From: Novakomyces olei
Lineage: Eukaryota > Ascomycota > Novakomycetes > Novakomycetales > Novakomycetaceae
Assembly (NCBI GenBank): GCA_016906335.1
Contig: JADEYG010000002.1
Location: 1,606,001 to 1,670,000 of the forward strand
Direction: 5' to 3'
DNA length: 64,000 bases
Within the stretch, counting starts at the first letter, position 1. Each line of letters starts with the position of its first letter. The position numbers and the translations under genes were made by a program. Positions 10,901-20,246 of the stretch are shown here, piece after piece. Under the pieces are notes generated by a model, which was not told the DNA's origin, made no database searches, and was given only the letters and a program-made list of their open reading frames with translations.

Positions 10901-11277
10901 GACACGAAATTGGGCCCGTAATACTGTACATGGGGTCCCGACACAAGCGGGAGGAGTACTTGTACGGAGAGGAATGGGAGGCTTATAAGGATGCTGGTAT
11001 TATTACTCTGCTGGGACAGGCGTTTTCCCGAGATCAGCCGCAAAAGATATACATTCAAGACGTTATGCGGTCCACTATAGATGAGATTGCTGATGCTTTT
11101 GCTGTCAAGGAGGGTTCGTTCTACCTCTGCGGGCCGACTTGGCCTGTTCCTGAAGTCACTGCAGTACTGGAAGAAGTGTTGCAGCTGGACGCAGACAAGA
11201 CTGGCGCAAAGATTGATACGCGCCGGCGTATAGAGGAGCTAAAGGAAGCCGGACGGTACGTTTTGGAAGTATACTAG
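7990..11277 (+). CDS. MET10: Assimilatory sulfite reductase (NADPH) flavoprotein alpha subunit, 1095 aa
   Basis: A single exon. The start is the ATG at 7990 (MAVHDVFRA); the frame extends 21 bases further upstream only through a GTG. The N-terminal ~570 residues are the pyruvate:ferredoxin-oxidoreductase-like part typical of fungal Met10. The C-terminal part is a ferredoxin-reductase module: FAD site RREYSIASS (about 875), NADPH-binding GLGTGLAPFRALVEE (about 947) and CGPTWPVPE (about 1046), ending in a YVLEVY tail. With the Met5-type beta subunit it reduces sulfite to sulfide in the cytosol. It is about 60 residues longer than the yeast protein, mainly because of a Lys/Glu/Asp-rich linker at about 583-638 just before the reductase module. 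Its codons are GC-richer than the flanks. Confidence 0.95.
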   Translation: MAVHDVFRACKARQHGDISGPEYLTPLTLVQHAGFALSDSIYSYTDGESPIDTDLLRWSNEQPSATKAVRQLQARSGAGSIVLGAGSKSATCTVFATTPTLALMQPALKELCRTKQPVALHVSSLEQSGPEQGFSSNYASAIRVARDTQLALVSSKSAYEIQHMALFTHVLSKVLPTAHIFDGVDFAAQISRVVDLLDANALARTAAKITASGFLRTKSSHDADIAARILAELNDELGTGYELYEYQGPADPERILVVFGSVEAVCAERVASKLGVGVLNLRVLFPLSENLLSHAIPKSVKEVLVLGQVNGEASTASPLYNEVVGALVLARRYHGLKVHDLQYRTGTHWTPDLLAETVSSATGHSVPLATTVANGEKTQEHAIQSFVFWDSEKSATSSTSEVLAAKYAADSTLSVALQQQYDHYSEAGILRAQLLVSRREFNHPYAVREASAIVIGDLKVLRAYDVTAALAEGGVAILYGSITNAAEQLPAQFLQGIVDKRARLYTVDASRIAQVDRHDSANGIVLQLATLTLNGVSTLGLLDQVCRLNSADGGDGSDIRPEVSRILEQLEKAIEPLYLTKEGLDTAGTDGEDIDEKEKEKEKVDDKDTKENDDTGASLEPAKEAKEKGDKSVAAEKAGHNSDPAYTRLPTLFRGNSFTAVDVAAEIEEEDQRELDPVNGNWTKAAKQLLFKEAFATQQVARPDISTKTFVTRIQSNKRLTPLEYSRNIFHIEFDITGTGLKYEIGEALGVYGHNNLAMVREFIAEYGGLNEQDVVQVPSLQDPSVLETRTLLQALQQNVDLFGKPPKRFYEALAKFATSEAQELQLRTLAGSEGAMEFKRRSDIDTVTFADLLLEFDSCRPPGAELCALLPPVKRREYSIASSQKVHPNSVHLLVVVVDWKDPRGRDRFGQCSHFLSRLDIGAEVTVSVKASVMRLPPRTTQPIIMAGLGTGLAPFRALVEERTWQKNQGHEIGPVILYMGSRHKREEYLYGEEWEAYKDAGIITLLGQAFSRDQPQKIYIQDVMRSTIDEIADAFAVKEGSFYLCGPTWPVPEVTAVLEEVLQLDADKTGAKIDTRRRIEELKEAGRYVLEVY

Positions 11278-11585
11278 GCTTAAACAGGGCATTAGGTTTA
11301 ATAAAGTTTATATCTCGCAATTTTTCCAAGATTCGTGCAGTCTTGGTTAGTATCAATTACTCTTGATTGCCCACTGGATTGAAGCGTGCTTGGTTATGTG
11401 GAGGGTAATGTGTAGGGAAAATCGGATTGTAGATTGTAGATCTTGGACCATCATCATTAATTGATTATAAATGGCGGATAATTATATAAATTTCTACGTC
11501 AAGCGTCAATACTGCCTATGCGTGCATCCATTACTCCGTACGAGACTGCCATCTGAGGCGCGTTAAATTGTTTCGTAGCCACTCG
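11278..11585. other. Convergent spacer downstream of MET10
   Basis: A 308-bp interval between two convergent genes. AATAAAG at about 11300 could serve as the MET10 polyadenylation signal. Nothing else seen. Confidence 0.4.
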
Positions 11586-11990
11586 CTAGTGCAGAACGCG
11601 TCTTGTCTCGTGTAATAGTTCTGTTTCCGTTGCAGCCTGTAGAATACAGAGCCCTGGAGCGTCGCCGATAATGCTTAGTAATTCAGACACGGCCAATTTG
11701 GACGCGTCTTGACGGCCAAAATCACTTTCAGCAGAGTCTGACAGTAGAGGCAGACTCTGTGAGAGCGCCTTTGCAGCCTCGTACCCTCCTTCGCCTGCGC
11801 GACTCGGCCGCGGAGGGGTTAAAGTATGTTCGGATCCACTGTCGGAGTCTGACTGCCACGGAACGCTGTTGGAAATCACATCGCACGAAAAGTTCTTTTT
11901 GGCCGTTTGGGACCTATGCGACTCGTCATTTTGTTTGCGTTTAAGTACTGGCGCGCGGTTCGTCACGTCTGACAGTGGACGCGTCGCCAT
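11586..11990 (-). CDS. Hypothetical small Ser-rich protein with LSDVTN motif, 134 aa
   Basis: A clean ATG-to-TAG frame with GC-rich codons in an AT-rich setting. The N-terminus (MATRPLSDVTNRAPVLKRKQ) resembles the short conserved start of several cell-cycle proteins; it is close to an APC/C D-box (RxxLxxxxN), but the Arg is one residue too near the Leu, so a functional degron is not shown. The middle is acidic and Ser-rich (SDSDSGSEH) and the last 45 residues could form one helix. No catalytic domain or membrane segment. Its start faces an AT-rich repeat and a CTAACCCTAACC motif at 12153-12164. Real gene likely; function unknown. Confidence 0.55.
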   Translation of the reverse strand: MATRPLSDVTNRAPVLKRKQNDESHRSQTAKKNFSCDVISNSVPWQSDSDSGSEHTLTPPRPSRAGEGGYEAAKALSQSLPLLSDSAESDFGRQDASKLAVSELLSIIGDAPGLCILQAATETELLHETRRVLH

Positions 11991-12000
11991 ACATCTCGTA

Positions 12001-12117
12001 TTATATTTATTTATATTTATTTATTTATATTTATTTATTTATTTATATTTATTTATTTATATTTATTTATTTATTTATTTATTTATATTTATTTATTTAT
12101 ATTTATTCATATTATTT
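12001..12117. repeat. TTTAT/TATTTATT low-complexity tract
   Basis: About 117 bases of irregular TTTAT and TTTATTTA units, immediately upstream (on the minus strand) of the small hypothetical gene. Apparent ORFs here are artefacts of the repeat. Confidence 0.85.
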
Positions 12118-12617
12118 GGCTAGACTACTCGCAGCAATATCATGTCACCCGACTAACCCTAACCGTGCATGAATATTTTTAATTAAATTTACTTTTTTTT
12201 TTTTTTTCAAAATATGCGAATGCTAGCCAAGCGTTTTAGGTTTGGCCATAATAATATCGACAATAACAAGCGACATTGATAGGTTTGCTCAATACTATAT
12301 TATATATACTATTGTCGCATAATAGAACTTAAACGAAAGGTTCTATTGCTTCTACCAGAAAATTCGATCAAAAAACAGACACAGCAACATTCTACAAGCA
12401 TTAATAGCAAACAATGTTCCATAAAACTATCATATTATATGATACTGAAAAAATCAATGTTTCTTTGTTTCTTAGCGAGGTACTATGCCTTGCCAGTGAT
12501 GTTCCTCGCCTTTCACGAAAGAGCACTAAGTGTTTATTTTGCGATATCATATTATATCGTCTGACAGCATCAGTCTATGTCCGCACCCTAATAGTTCCTT
12601 TGCTGTTCAAAGGTGCA
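12118..12617. other. Spacer between the small hypothetical gene and SWP1
   Basis: A 500-bp interval upstream of the minus-strand gene ending at 11586 and downstream of SWP1. It holds CTAACCCTAACC at 12153-12164 and a T tract at 12195-12208. Plus-strand open frames from about 12346 to 12707 run partly antisense to the last SWP1 exon and show no domain. Confidence 0.45.
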
Positions 12618-13776
12618 TTAGTGAGAAAGTCGATTCTGCTTTACGTGCCGCAGTGCTTTCTGGCCAGCGATAAATGCAACCACACTCACAGGCGCAGAAA
12701 ACATTAGAAGCTGAGGCAAGATGAGTAATCGCCAGTATAAGAAGAGAAGCCCTTCAATTGCAAACACAGACGAAATGAATAATGGAACGAAACTGGTGCT
12801 TTTGAAAGAGCCGAGCCCGCATCTTTGACGTTTGCTTCAAGAGAAAGCCACTAAGATTAGCTTCAATGTAACAGGGCACGAAACCATCGGTCCGTAGCCA
12901 TATGAAAGGCACCGAGGCCAAGGACAAAATGGAATAATAATCTTGAAAAAAAATATAGATTTTAATCGGTTTGAACGAACAAAAAATTTTAAAATTAAAA
13001 AACAAATAATCAAATAAAAAGATGTGCTGAAAGCATGCTTACCAAGCCGCCCAGAAACTGCAGTGCAATCAAATTAGCCCCGGCAAATACAGCGGACACA
13101 ATGCGATTGAGCATAGATAGAGAAGGCTGAAATAGAGGAGAAATCGTGGGTTTGGGTCCGTATTTCACGGGACTTGGTGCATGCGCAAACGGCCCAGATG
13201 GATCAATTGTAGGAGTAAAAGCGATAATTTCACGAGCAAAAAGTTCAGCATCTCCCGTCGAGGCTAGAGCTACCGAGACTGTCAGTGGGTGCTCTGCATG
13301 CAATTGTGGCAGCGGAAGTTCCGACATCACCTGTCGTTAGACCAGATTTAAAACTACAATGCCTTATCAAACGCAATTCATGACGTACAAAAGAAGTGCT
13401 AGCCTTCCCATCGAGCTTGAGGCTCAGGGCCAAAGTGCTCTGGAGCCGTTTGTCGCGGTCCTCACTAATAAGGAAAGCCTGATGAGGTCTTTCCGGCCCG
13501 GACTCGCTTCGTGCAGCCGTGAGACTGACAGTGATTATATCCGTCTGTGCCATATGCAGGTCGTCCAGTCGCGTGTCGGTGGACAGACTGCCCAGGGTCA
13601 GCAAGGCGAAGCGTCATTGCCCAAACTAAAACTTACCCAGACGCTTTTCGCGTCGATCCTTGGCCGTTTTAAATTGCTAATTTTCCATCAGTGAACGTCC
13701 GTTTGTCGGCGGCAATGGCCGTCTGCACCGCGCAAATCAGAGCAATGGGTGACAGAGCCAAATGCTGCAAAGCCAT
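12618..13776 (-). CDS. SWP1: Oligosaccharyltransferase subunit Swp1/ribophorin II; frame appears disrupted
   Basis: Recognisable exons: 13637-13776 (signal peptide, then ADKRTFTDGKL), 13389-13587 (RPHQAFLI, a hallmark of the family), 13043-13330 (LPLPQLHAEHPLTV..., first membrane segment) and 12618 to about 12941 (hydrophobic C-terminus ending VAFIAGQKALRHV). Introns 13588-13636 and 13331-13388 are canonical with good branch sites. Three things do not close: an in-frame TAA at 13669-13671 (codon 36), a one-base phase mismatch at the third intron (12942-13042), and a frame change inside the last exon that a 37-nt GTCAAA...CACCAG intron could explain. Swp1 is a membrane subunit of the ER oligosaccharyltransferase and is essential in yeast, so either the sequence has errors, the model is incomplete, or this copy is decaying. 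Confidence 0.7.
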
Positions 13777-14035
13777 GCTGCCTGTGGCCTTTAGCTGATG
13801 ATTTATATGAAATATCGTTGAGCAATTCGAATGGGTACTAATATTATAATATAGGAATACTGAAATTTACAATATAATATAGTGAATACTCAATATTTAA
13901 CAAAATATTTCTAGTACCAAGCTATAACCCTAAAATGTAATAAATGTGCGTAAACGCGCTGTTCACAGTTTAGTCTTAAATTTATTTTATTTTATTTTAT
14001 TTTATTTTAATATTCCATTTCAACCCGTATGCATT
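13777..14035. promoter_or_regulatory. Divergent promoter of SWP1 and ANP1
   Basis: A 259-bp interval between the two start codons. It carries TAACCCTAAAA at 13925-13935 and a TTTTA repeat (five units, about 13980-14010) that falls in the probable 5' UTR of the plus-strand gene. No clear TATA box in standard form. Confidence 0.4.
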
Positions 14036-15931
14036 ATGCTGGGAACTACGGGCAGCAGCGGTAGAGGCTCCTTCGGCAAGCAGGGCCATTCCTCTCGAGG
14101 CGGCGGCTATGTGATCTCACCTCACCGGTTTGCCCCTCGGTCTCATTCGTGGCTCGCTTCGCCGCCGGCGCGGATGGCCTTGGTTCTTTTTGCAGCGATC
14201 TCTATATTTCTCCTGAGTCGGCAGTTACTAGCATTGATCTTCCCGCTTATCGGGCATTCATTCGGCAGCGATTTAGCCGCGTACGATGACCCTACTGTTC
14301 CAAGCGTCCACCATTATGATTTGAATCAGGCGCAGGGAACTGCTCGTGGCTGGGAAAGAGGCGAACGTGTCCTGTTCCTCGTTCCTTTACGCGATGCTGC
14401 CGCTCATTTGCCCATGTTTTTCTCGCACATGCGCAACCTGACGTACCCGCACAACCTGGTGGATCTCGCGTTCCTCGTATCCGACTCCAAGGACGATACG
14501 GTGGGCCTGCTACACGCCTACGCGGAGAGGCTGCAGTCTGACCCTAACCCTAACATGCATTTTGCAGATATTGTTGTGCTGGAAAAGGACTTTGGTGCTG
14601 CCGTGGGACAAGGGTTTTCTGACCGGCACGGGTTTGCTGCGCAGGGCCCGCGGCGTAAACTGATGGCGCGTGCTCGCAATTGGCTGCTGACAGCGGCACT
14701 AAAGCCGTATCATTCTTGGGTTTATTGGAGAGACGCAGATGTGGAAATTGCTCCGGCTTCTATCCTGGAAGACCTGATGCAGCATGATCGCGATGTTATA
14801 GTGCCAAACGTTTGGCGGCCATTGCCAGACTGGCTCGGCGGAGAACAGCCGTACGACTTGAACTCTTGGCAGGAGTCTGAGACGGCTCTGCAATTGGCTC
14901 GGACTTTGGATGAAGATGCAGTAATCGTGGAAGGGTACGCCGAGTACGCCACTTGGCGCCCACATTTGGCTTACTTGCGCGACCCGTATGGCGACCCGAA
15001 CGATGCAATGGACCTGGATGGGATTGGAGGTGTTAGCATCCTCGCTAAAGCACACGTGTTCCGCGCAGGCGCGCATTTTCCTGCATTTTCGTTTGAAAAG
15101 CACGCTGAAACTGAAGGGTTTGGAAAGGTGAGTGCTGTTGTTGGATTGGGTTTGCATGCTTGGATTGTTTAACCGGGCCTCTAGTTTGTGTATACAGTTT
15201 TCTGTGTTGATTTAGTTTACATCTCTGATTCTGATCATCTTTTTGTTTTCTTTGCCGCTTTTTTATTTATTTATTCTTATTTTTATATTTTATTATATTA
15301 TATTATTTTATTTTATTTTATTTTATTCTTCTCTCTACCCCTCTTTTACTTTTCTCGAGCTGTACGTTTACTCTGTCAAACACCTCTAATGTATCAGATG
15401 TGTCGGCGAATGGGGTTCTCTGTCGTGGGCCTGCCTCACTATGTCGTCTGGCACTTGTACGAGCCGTCCGTGGACGATCTGAAATATATTGCAGAGCAGG
15501 AAGCCAAGAGGATAGAAGAAGAACGGGCGGACCAGAGCCGGGCCGCGCGAGAAATTGCAGGTAAAGTAGCACAATCCCAATGGGCTCAAGACAGGGAGCG
15601 GATTAGCCTATTGGAGACCAATCCAGAAGAGTTTGCGCGACAGGATAAAGCTCAGCAAAACCAGGTGGCCGATTTACAGTCGGGCGTGCAAGACGGAACT
15701 GCTGGTGGAGCTGCAAATAGTCCTAATAATGCCGGTGCCAAATCAGGCAAGGCACAGGGAGCCGGGCACAGTTCAGGAGATAGGTCTAGTAATAGCTGGG
15801 CTGGCAGTGATAAAGGACCTGTAGCCCGTGTGCCTTCAGAGCCTATTCAAAATGCTAACCCAGCTTTTAACCCGATAGATGATGCCCAAGAAGGGTCAGA
15901 ACCGGCCAACGAGGATCATGAAGGCCATTAG
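14036..15931 (+). CDS. ANP1: Golgi mannan polymerase subunit, Anp1/Mnn9/Van1 family (GT62), 541 aa
   Basis: Two exons, 14036-15127 and 15398-15931, separated by a 270-nt phase-0 intron (GTGAGT...TATCAG) with T-rich repeats. The join rebuilds the conserved ETEGFGKMCRRMGFSVVGLP. The start is the ATG at 14036; the frame runs further upstream only through a non-ATG codon in AT-rich leader. Type II topology: basic N-terminus, one membrane segment (about 47-73), luminal catalytic domain with the RDADVE metal site (D233/D235). The C-terminal ~120 residues are Gln/Ala/Gly/Ser-rich and look disordered. The HYVVWHLYEPSVDD segment is closer to Anp1 than to Mnn9. The family extends N-glycan outer-chain mannan in the cis-Golgi. 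Divergent from SWP1. Confidence 0.88.
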
Positions 15932-16576
15932 CCGTATTCGTTGGAGCATTAGTTTACGGTTGTATTCCAAGCATCATGGAAGCTTCATTCTTTATTATTT
16001 GAAAGATACGTGAGCCGTATTCGATACCACTAATTGCAAAAGACATCATGAAATAGGACGCAAAATTGCGAAATTTTGGTACTGGGTCGGCTTCAACTTT
16101 ATCGATACACTTTGCTGTGCTTTACCATTGTTTCTAGATATTCGTACCAAGTGGGTGTTTTAATCGAGTTTTTTAAAATTTTCGTCTTCACACTAGGCTT
16201 TTCAAAGTGGATTTGATTGAACATTTGTAAAGAATAGATTTTTAGTGTGAGATTTAGTGTGACTATTTCCGCTGTATTTGCAAACGAGAAATCTATCATA
16301 ATTAGCACGCCTTGATAATGGCGATAATTTATAAACTGATGGCAATTAATATACTGATGTGTAGAATATTTTGATGGTAGTTAATTAAGCAGCTAACTAG
16401 TTGTTAAACTAACGATCTAATTAATACCAATTTTCCTAAATAATCAAACAGAATAAATAAACAAATGATTTGATAAGATTAAATATTATACGAAACAAAA
16501 AAATAAAATTAAAGGTTTTTTTTAGGCTGTCCCTTCCACTAATGATTTATATAATTAAACCAAAGAGCCATTACAT
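15932..16576. other. Convergent spacer between ANP1 and the purine permease
   Basis: A 645-bp AT-rich interval between two convergent genes. Several AATAAA-type signals (for example near 16452-16458) are present. No supported gene. Confidence 0.45.
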
Positions 16577-18576
16577 TTAATGCACACTCTTTGCCGATGA
16601 AATAGGAGTCTCTGTCAAATTCTGATCAGCAGGGAACGTCGACTCTGCCGGATACTTTTGACCAAAACTGGTCGGCGATTGAGCAGCAGCCACGGCAGAA
16701 GAATCACCCCCTTCTGGCTTCCAAAACTGACGGTCTCCATGGCAAGCACGAACCAACCAGCGGGGCAGAATGCCGCCCTTGGGTTTGAATGTCCAAATGT
16801 CTCTTTCGTCATAATTAATAGGAACAATACGTCCTCCGGAAACTTTCTGCAGGGCCCATGCAATACCGTTTATGATGATATAAGAGCAGATCCCTCCAAT
16901 AAGCCCATAGGCAATGGAAAAAGTGTAAGGCATGAGTGCAAGCGTCAAAAACGCAGGTACTGCATCCCCATAATACGACCAGTTTATGGCAGAAATAGCA
17001 CGTGTCATCATCGACCCGACGATAACGAGGGTACCTCCGGTGGCCCAAACGGGAATTGACGAAAATATAGGCGCAAAAAACAGGGAACAAAAGAAACAAA
17101 TCCCGATAGTAATAGCAGTCAAACCTGTTTTACCACCATCCTCAATACCGGATCCAGACTCGATGAACGCCGTAACGGGACTGCACCCGAAAATGCTGCT
17201 GAAACTAATAGCAAAAGCGTCTACTATATAGGCTGTAGCCGAACCCTCAAAGTCCTGAGTCTCCTCATCAACGAGACCCGAGTAGGCGGCCATAGCGTAA
17301 AGCGTCCCCGTCGTATCCAGCACATCAACGTACAAGAACGTTACCAGCGCGATCCAAAACTGGCCTGCACTAGCGTCCCAATCGAAGACGCTCAGTACTT
17401 TTTGTATAGGGTGAAAGTGCACAATAGTCTTGAAATAATCAAAGTTACTGTTTCCCACGGGAGTGTCCGGGAAAAGTGCCACCGGCGTCGATCTCGGCCA
17501 GGAGGAGATAGACACGAGGATTATACCCACTAAAAACGCGCCTCTGATCCGGTACATGAGCATTAAAACAATCAGGATGCCACCGACAAAGATTCCGAGC
17601 CATACTTTCCCACTCTGCAATATATGGGACATACATTCTCCCGTCTTAGGGTCCATATATTTGGAAGGGCAGCCTGCTAGACCCAGCAGGGTTGTCTTGT
17701 TAGAACCAATAACCCCAATGCCAGCATGAGTTTTCAAGCCAATAAGGGCAATGTAGAGTCCAATGCCTGCTCCAGTGGCGGCTTTAAGACTGGTCGGGAT
17801 TACACGCGCCAACCACTGCCGCATGCCAAGAATTGCCAGTAGAGCAAATATCATTCCCTCGATAAAGACAGCCGACAGTGCTTTCTCGTAAGAGACGGCA
17901 CCCGATCCGTGGAAGCCAACAACTTGGTAAGCGAAGTACGCATTCAAACCCATTCTGGATTAGGGTTAGTCAATTGAAGAAGACAGATATATACTTTAAG
18001 AATAAAAGAATGAATGAAGATTTTGAATGATAAAATATAAAGTTGAAGTTTTGAAATAAATAGGCAATGCACAATAGAATACAATTGCACGCTTACAAAA
18101 CTGACTGATCAAATTCTATCGATAAAAACATTCATAAAAACTGAAAACGAAAAAAAGAAAACACATATAAATCCATATACATACCCGGGACCGACACCAA
18201 GAGGCAAGTTGGCAAAAAGGCCCATAGTGAGCGACGAAAACCCGCACACGATCGCCGTAGACGTAACGAGATCACGTCGTACAATATTAACACAGGCCAA
18301 GTACTCCTTGTCAGCAGAGCAAAAAGGATCATCAGCTGTCGGCTGGCAAACGCAAGTTCCTCCAGTGTCAGAGATGATGGCCGAGTTCACTGCGAGGATG
18401 TACGCCATGGCAGCAAAAGTAGTCAGCCCAGCTCGAATTTCAGACGTGAATACAGAGCCATATCGCTGATACGGTCTCATAGAACGAGGTGCCTCGAGTC
18501 GGAACCAATTCCCAAACTTTGAATGCGCCACATTGTCATTCAGGCGGTCTATTGCATTCGTGATCTTGGACCCCAT
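16577..18576 (-). CDS. azgA: Purine (hypoxanthine/adenine/guanine) permease, AzgA family, 589 aa
   Basis: Two exons, 18185-18576 and 16577-17954, with a 230-nt phase-2 intron. The join reads LGVGPGMGLNAYFAY, the signature of AzgA-like nucleobase transporters. Other hallmarks: AGLTTFAAMAYILAVNS near the start, DVLDTTGTLYAMAA, and TAFIESGSGIEDGGKTGL (substrate-site region). About 12-14 hydrophobic segments are expected; length fits AzgA proteins (about 580). It is a plasma-membrane proton symporter for purine uptake. The ATG at 18576 gives a soluble N-terminus. It converges on ANP1. A Cys-rich extracellular loop (TCVCQPTADDPFCSADKE) is visible in exon 1, as in other fungal AzgA proteins. With DUR3 in the same window it suits a purine-to-urea nitrogen supply; that link is inference. 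Confidence 0.92.
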
Positions 18577-20246
18577 GATCGTTATTGCTCTGCTTTATTT
18601 TATTTAATATTTATTTGCTTATTTTGATTTGCACAACGTCGAAAGGAATGGCAAATATAAATAGTAAATATAAAGCAGTTATCGGGATCTGCGGACCAGC
18701 CCGAGTCTGTAACTGATTCCGGTGTAAACAACCTCCTCGGAAACCCCCTAAACCTTGTCGAGACAGCCTAAGAATACTCTAGCAGGAGTATTGAAAAGCT
18801 TTTTATATTAGAATAAAAACCAGCGATGTAAAGGAGAGCAAAGGAGTTTGTACACATAAATCCCCTACGCATTAAAACTAGCAGAAGCCAGCCATGCGAA
18901 AAAAAGACAAGTCGCGTCATTTGGCACATGGCGTCTTTTTAGCTAGCAAAAAGCAAACAGTGCTAAACTAAGTACGAAGCTTTGTTATATCAAATAAAAA
19001 GCCGGCGTCAGTTCCAAGCGTAACATGAAAAGGGCCCTTGTTGCACCAAACGTTTGCCAAAAAGCACTGTTTCACGTTTAGCGGCAAATGACCGAATCTG
19101 GTATAGATTGCTCAGGACAGCGCTAGCGCATGAGCAAATTAAGTGAAAATCTAACAAAACGAGCCAGCCAGATTCTACATAATTGGCTCAATGCCATTAT
19201 CTGCTTTTATTTTCATTTTAACCGAGACAAATGAAACTTTAGCCGTGCGAAGAACTCTTCCTGCCATTTCCCTCGAATTTCGCGGGTTTGAGCCTTTTGA
19301 TTGTTTCAATTGATGTTTCAGTTCATCTGGCTTTAGCGTAATCAACCTTTGAAAATTACGAAACTGCACTAAATAACACGAGATAATCTGACCAGAGTTT
19401 TCAAAGAAAACAAGAAATTCGAGAGCCAATTAGGGCCATACTAGTGAAACAGTAGCGGTCATGATAAAATGAGAATTAAATAATTATATTTTAGTCCTAT
19501 ATAATTTGGCATTAAGTAAATTAGCAGCGGGATTATTTATACTGCTCATGTAAAGACGTTTTTATAGAGAAAAAGGTTGAGTAAAGACAGTATGGTATTC
19601 TCTAGTCTACTTCATTTTTCATCATAATACCGGCCTGTTTGTTTGCCTTTGGTGAAGCGCCATAAGACTAATTCTTATTTACACTAACGCGAAAATTGCA
19701 CACAGTTCTTTCCCAATTTTTTTTTAGCAGAGGCAAAGACGTACCTTGTTTCTTGACCTATTTCTACTTTTACTGAATAATAATCGGCCAAGAACGAAGC
19801 ACAAATATAAGCCCTCAATAAGAAGGTAACTTACTAGAATTCAATTAATGAAATTCGCCAATGAGGCCAGACTAATAAATGATTCTCGCTAGCCCGAATC
19901 AGTTTCGCGAGCAGTACTTGAAAAAAAAAATTCGTTGTTTGCATCAAGTACGCGCAAATGTACACAATCCGGAAATTTAAAGATTGAAACCAATGTGAAA
20001 AATTGATGCCTGGACCGTTTTAAGAACAGCTGGAAAATTGAGGACAAGTATGAAGCAAACGTAAAGCAAATCCCACCAGGGAGCGAAATATAACATATAA
20101 GAAAACAAAACATTAATCAGCGAAGAAAACGCAAGAGAAAAACCAAACCCATTATTATATATATATCCTAAAATAAAAGCATTAGGAAGAACAAAACTGT
20201 TCTCGCAGGCAATAAAAGCAATATCCACGCATTTCAAGGATTGTTT
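18577..20246. other. Long intergenic region upstream of the purine permease
   Basis: 1.67 kb of AT-rich DNA between two minus-strand genes. A GTTATCGGG (GATA-type) site lies near 18677-18685, about 100 bases before the permease start. Short open frames (for example 19175-19429 and 19889-20237 on the minus strand) have no ATG-led coding character and no domain. Confidence 0.45.

Noticed and set aside
12001-12172. Repetitive Tyr/Leu/Phe/Ile-rich open frames
   Set aside because: Produced by the TTTAT repeat tract; no coding value.
12346-12707. Plus-strand open frames rich in hydrophobic residues
   Set aside because: They overlap the antisense of the last SWP1 exon or sit in AT-rich spacer, start mid-spacer and show no domain.
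13359-13694. 111-codon plus-strand frame
   Set aside because: Lies antisense to SWP1 exons that carry conserved family motifs; a shadow frame.
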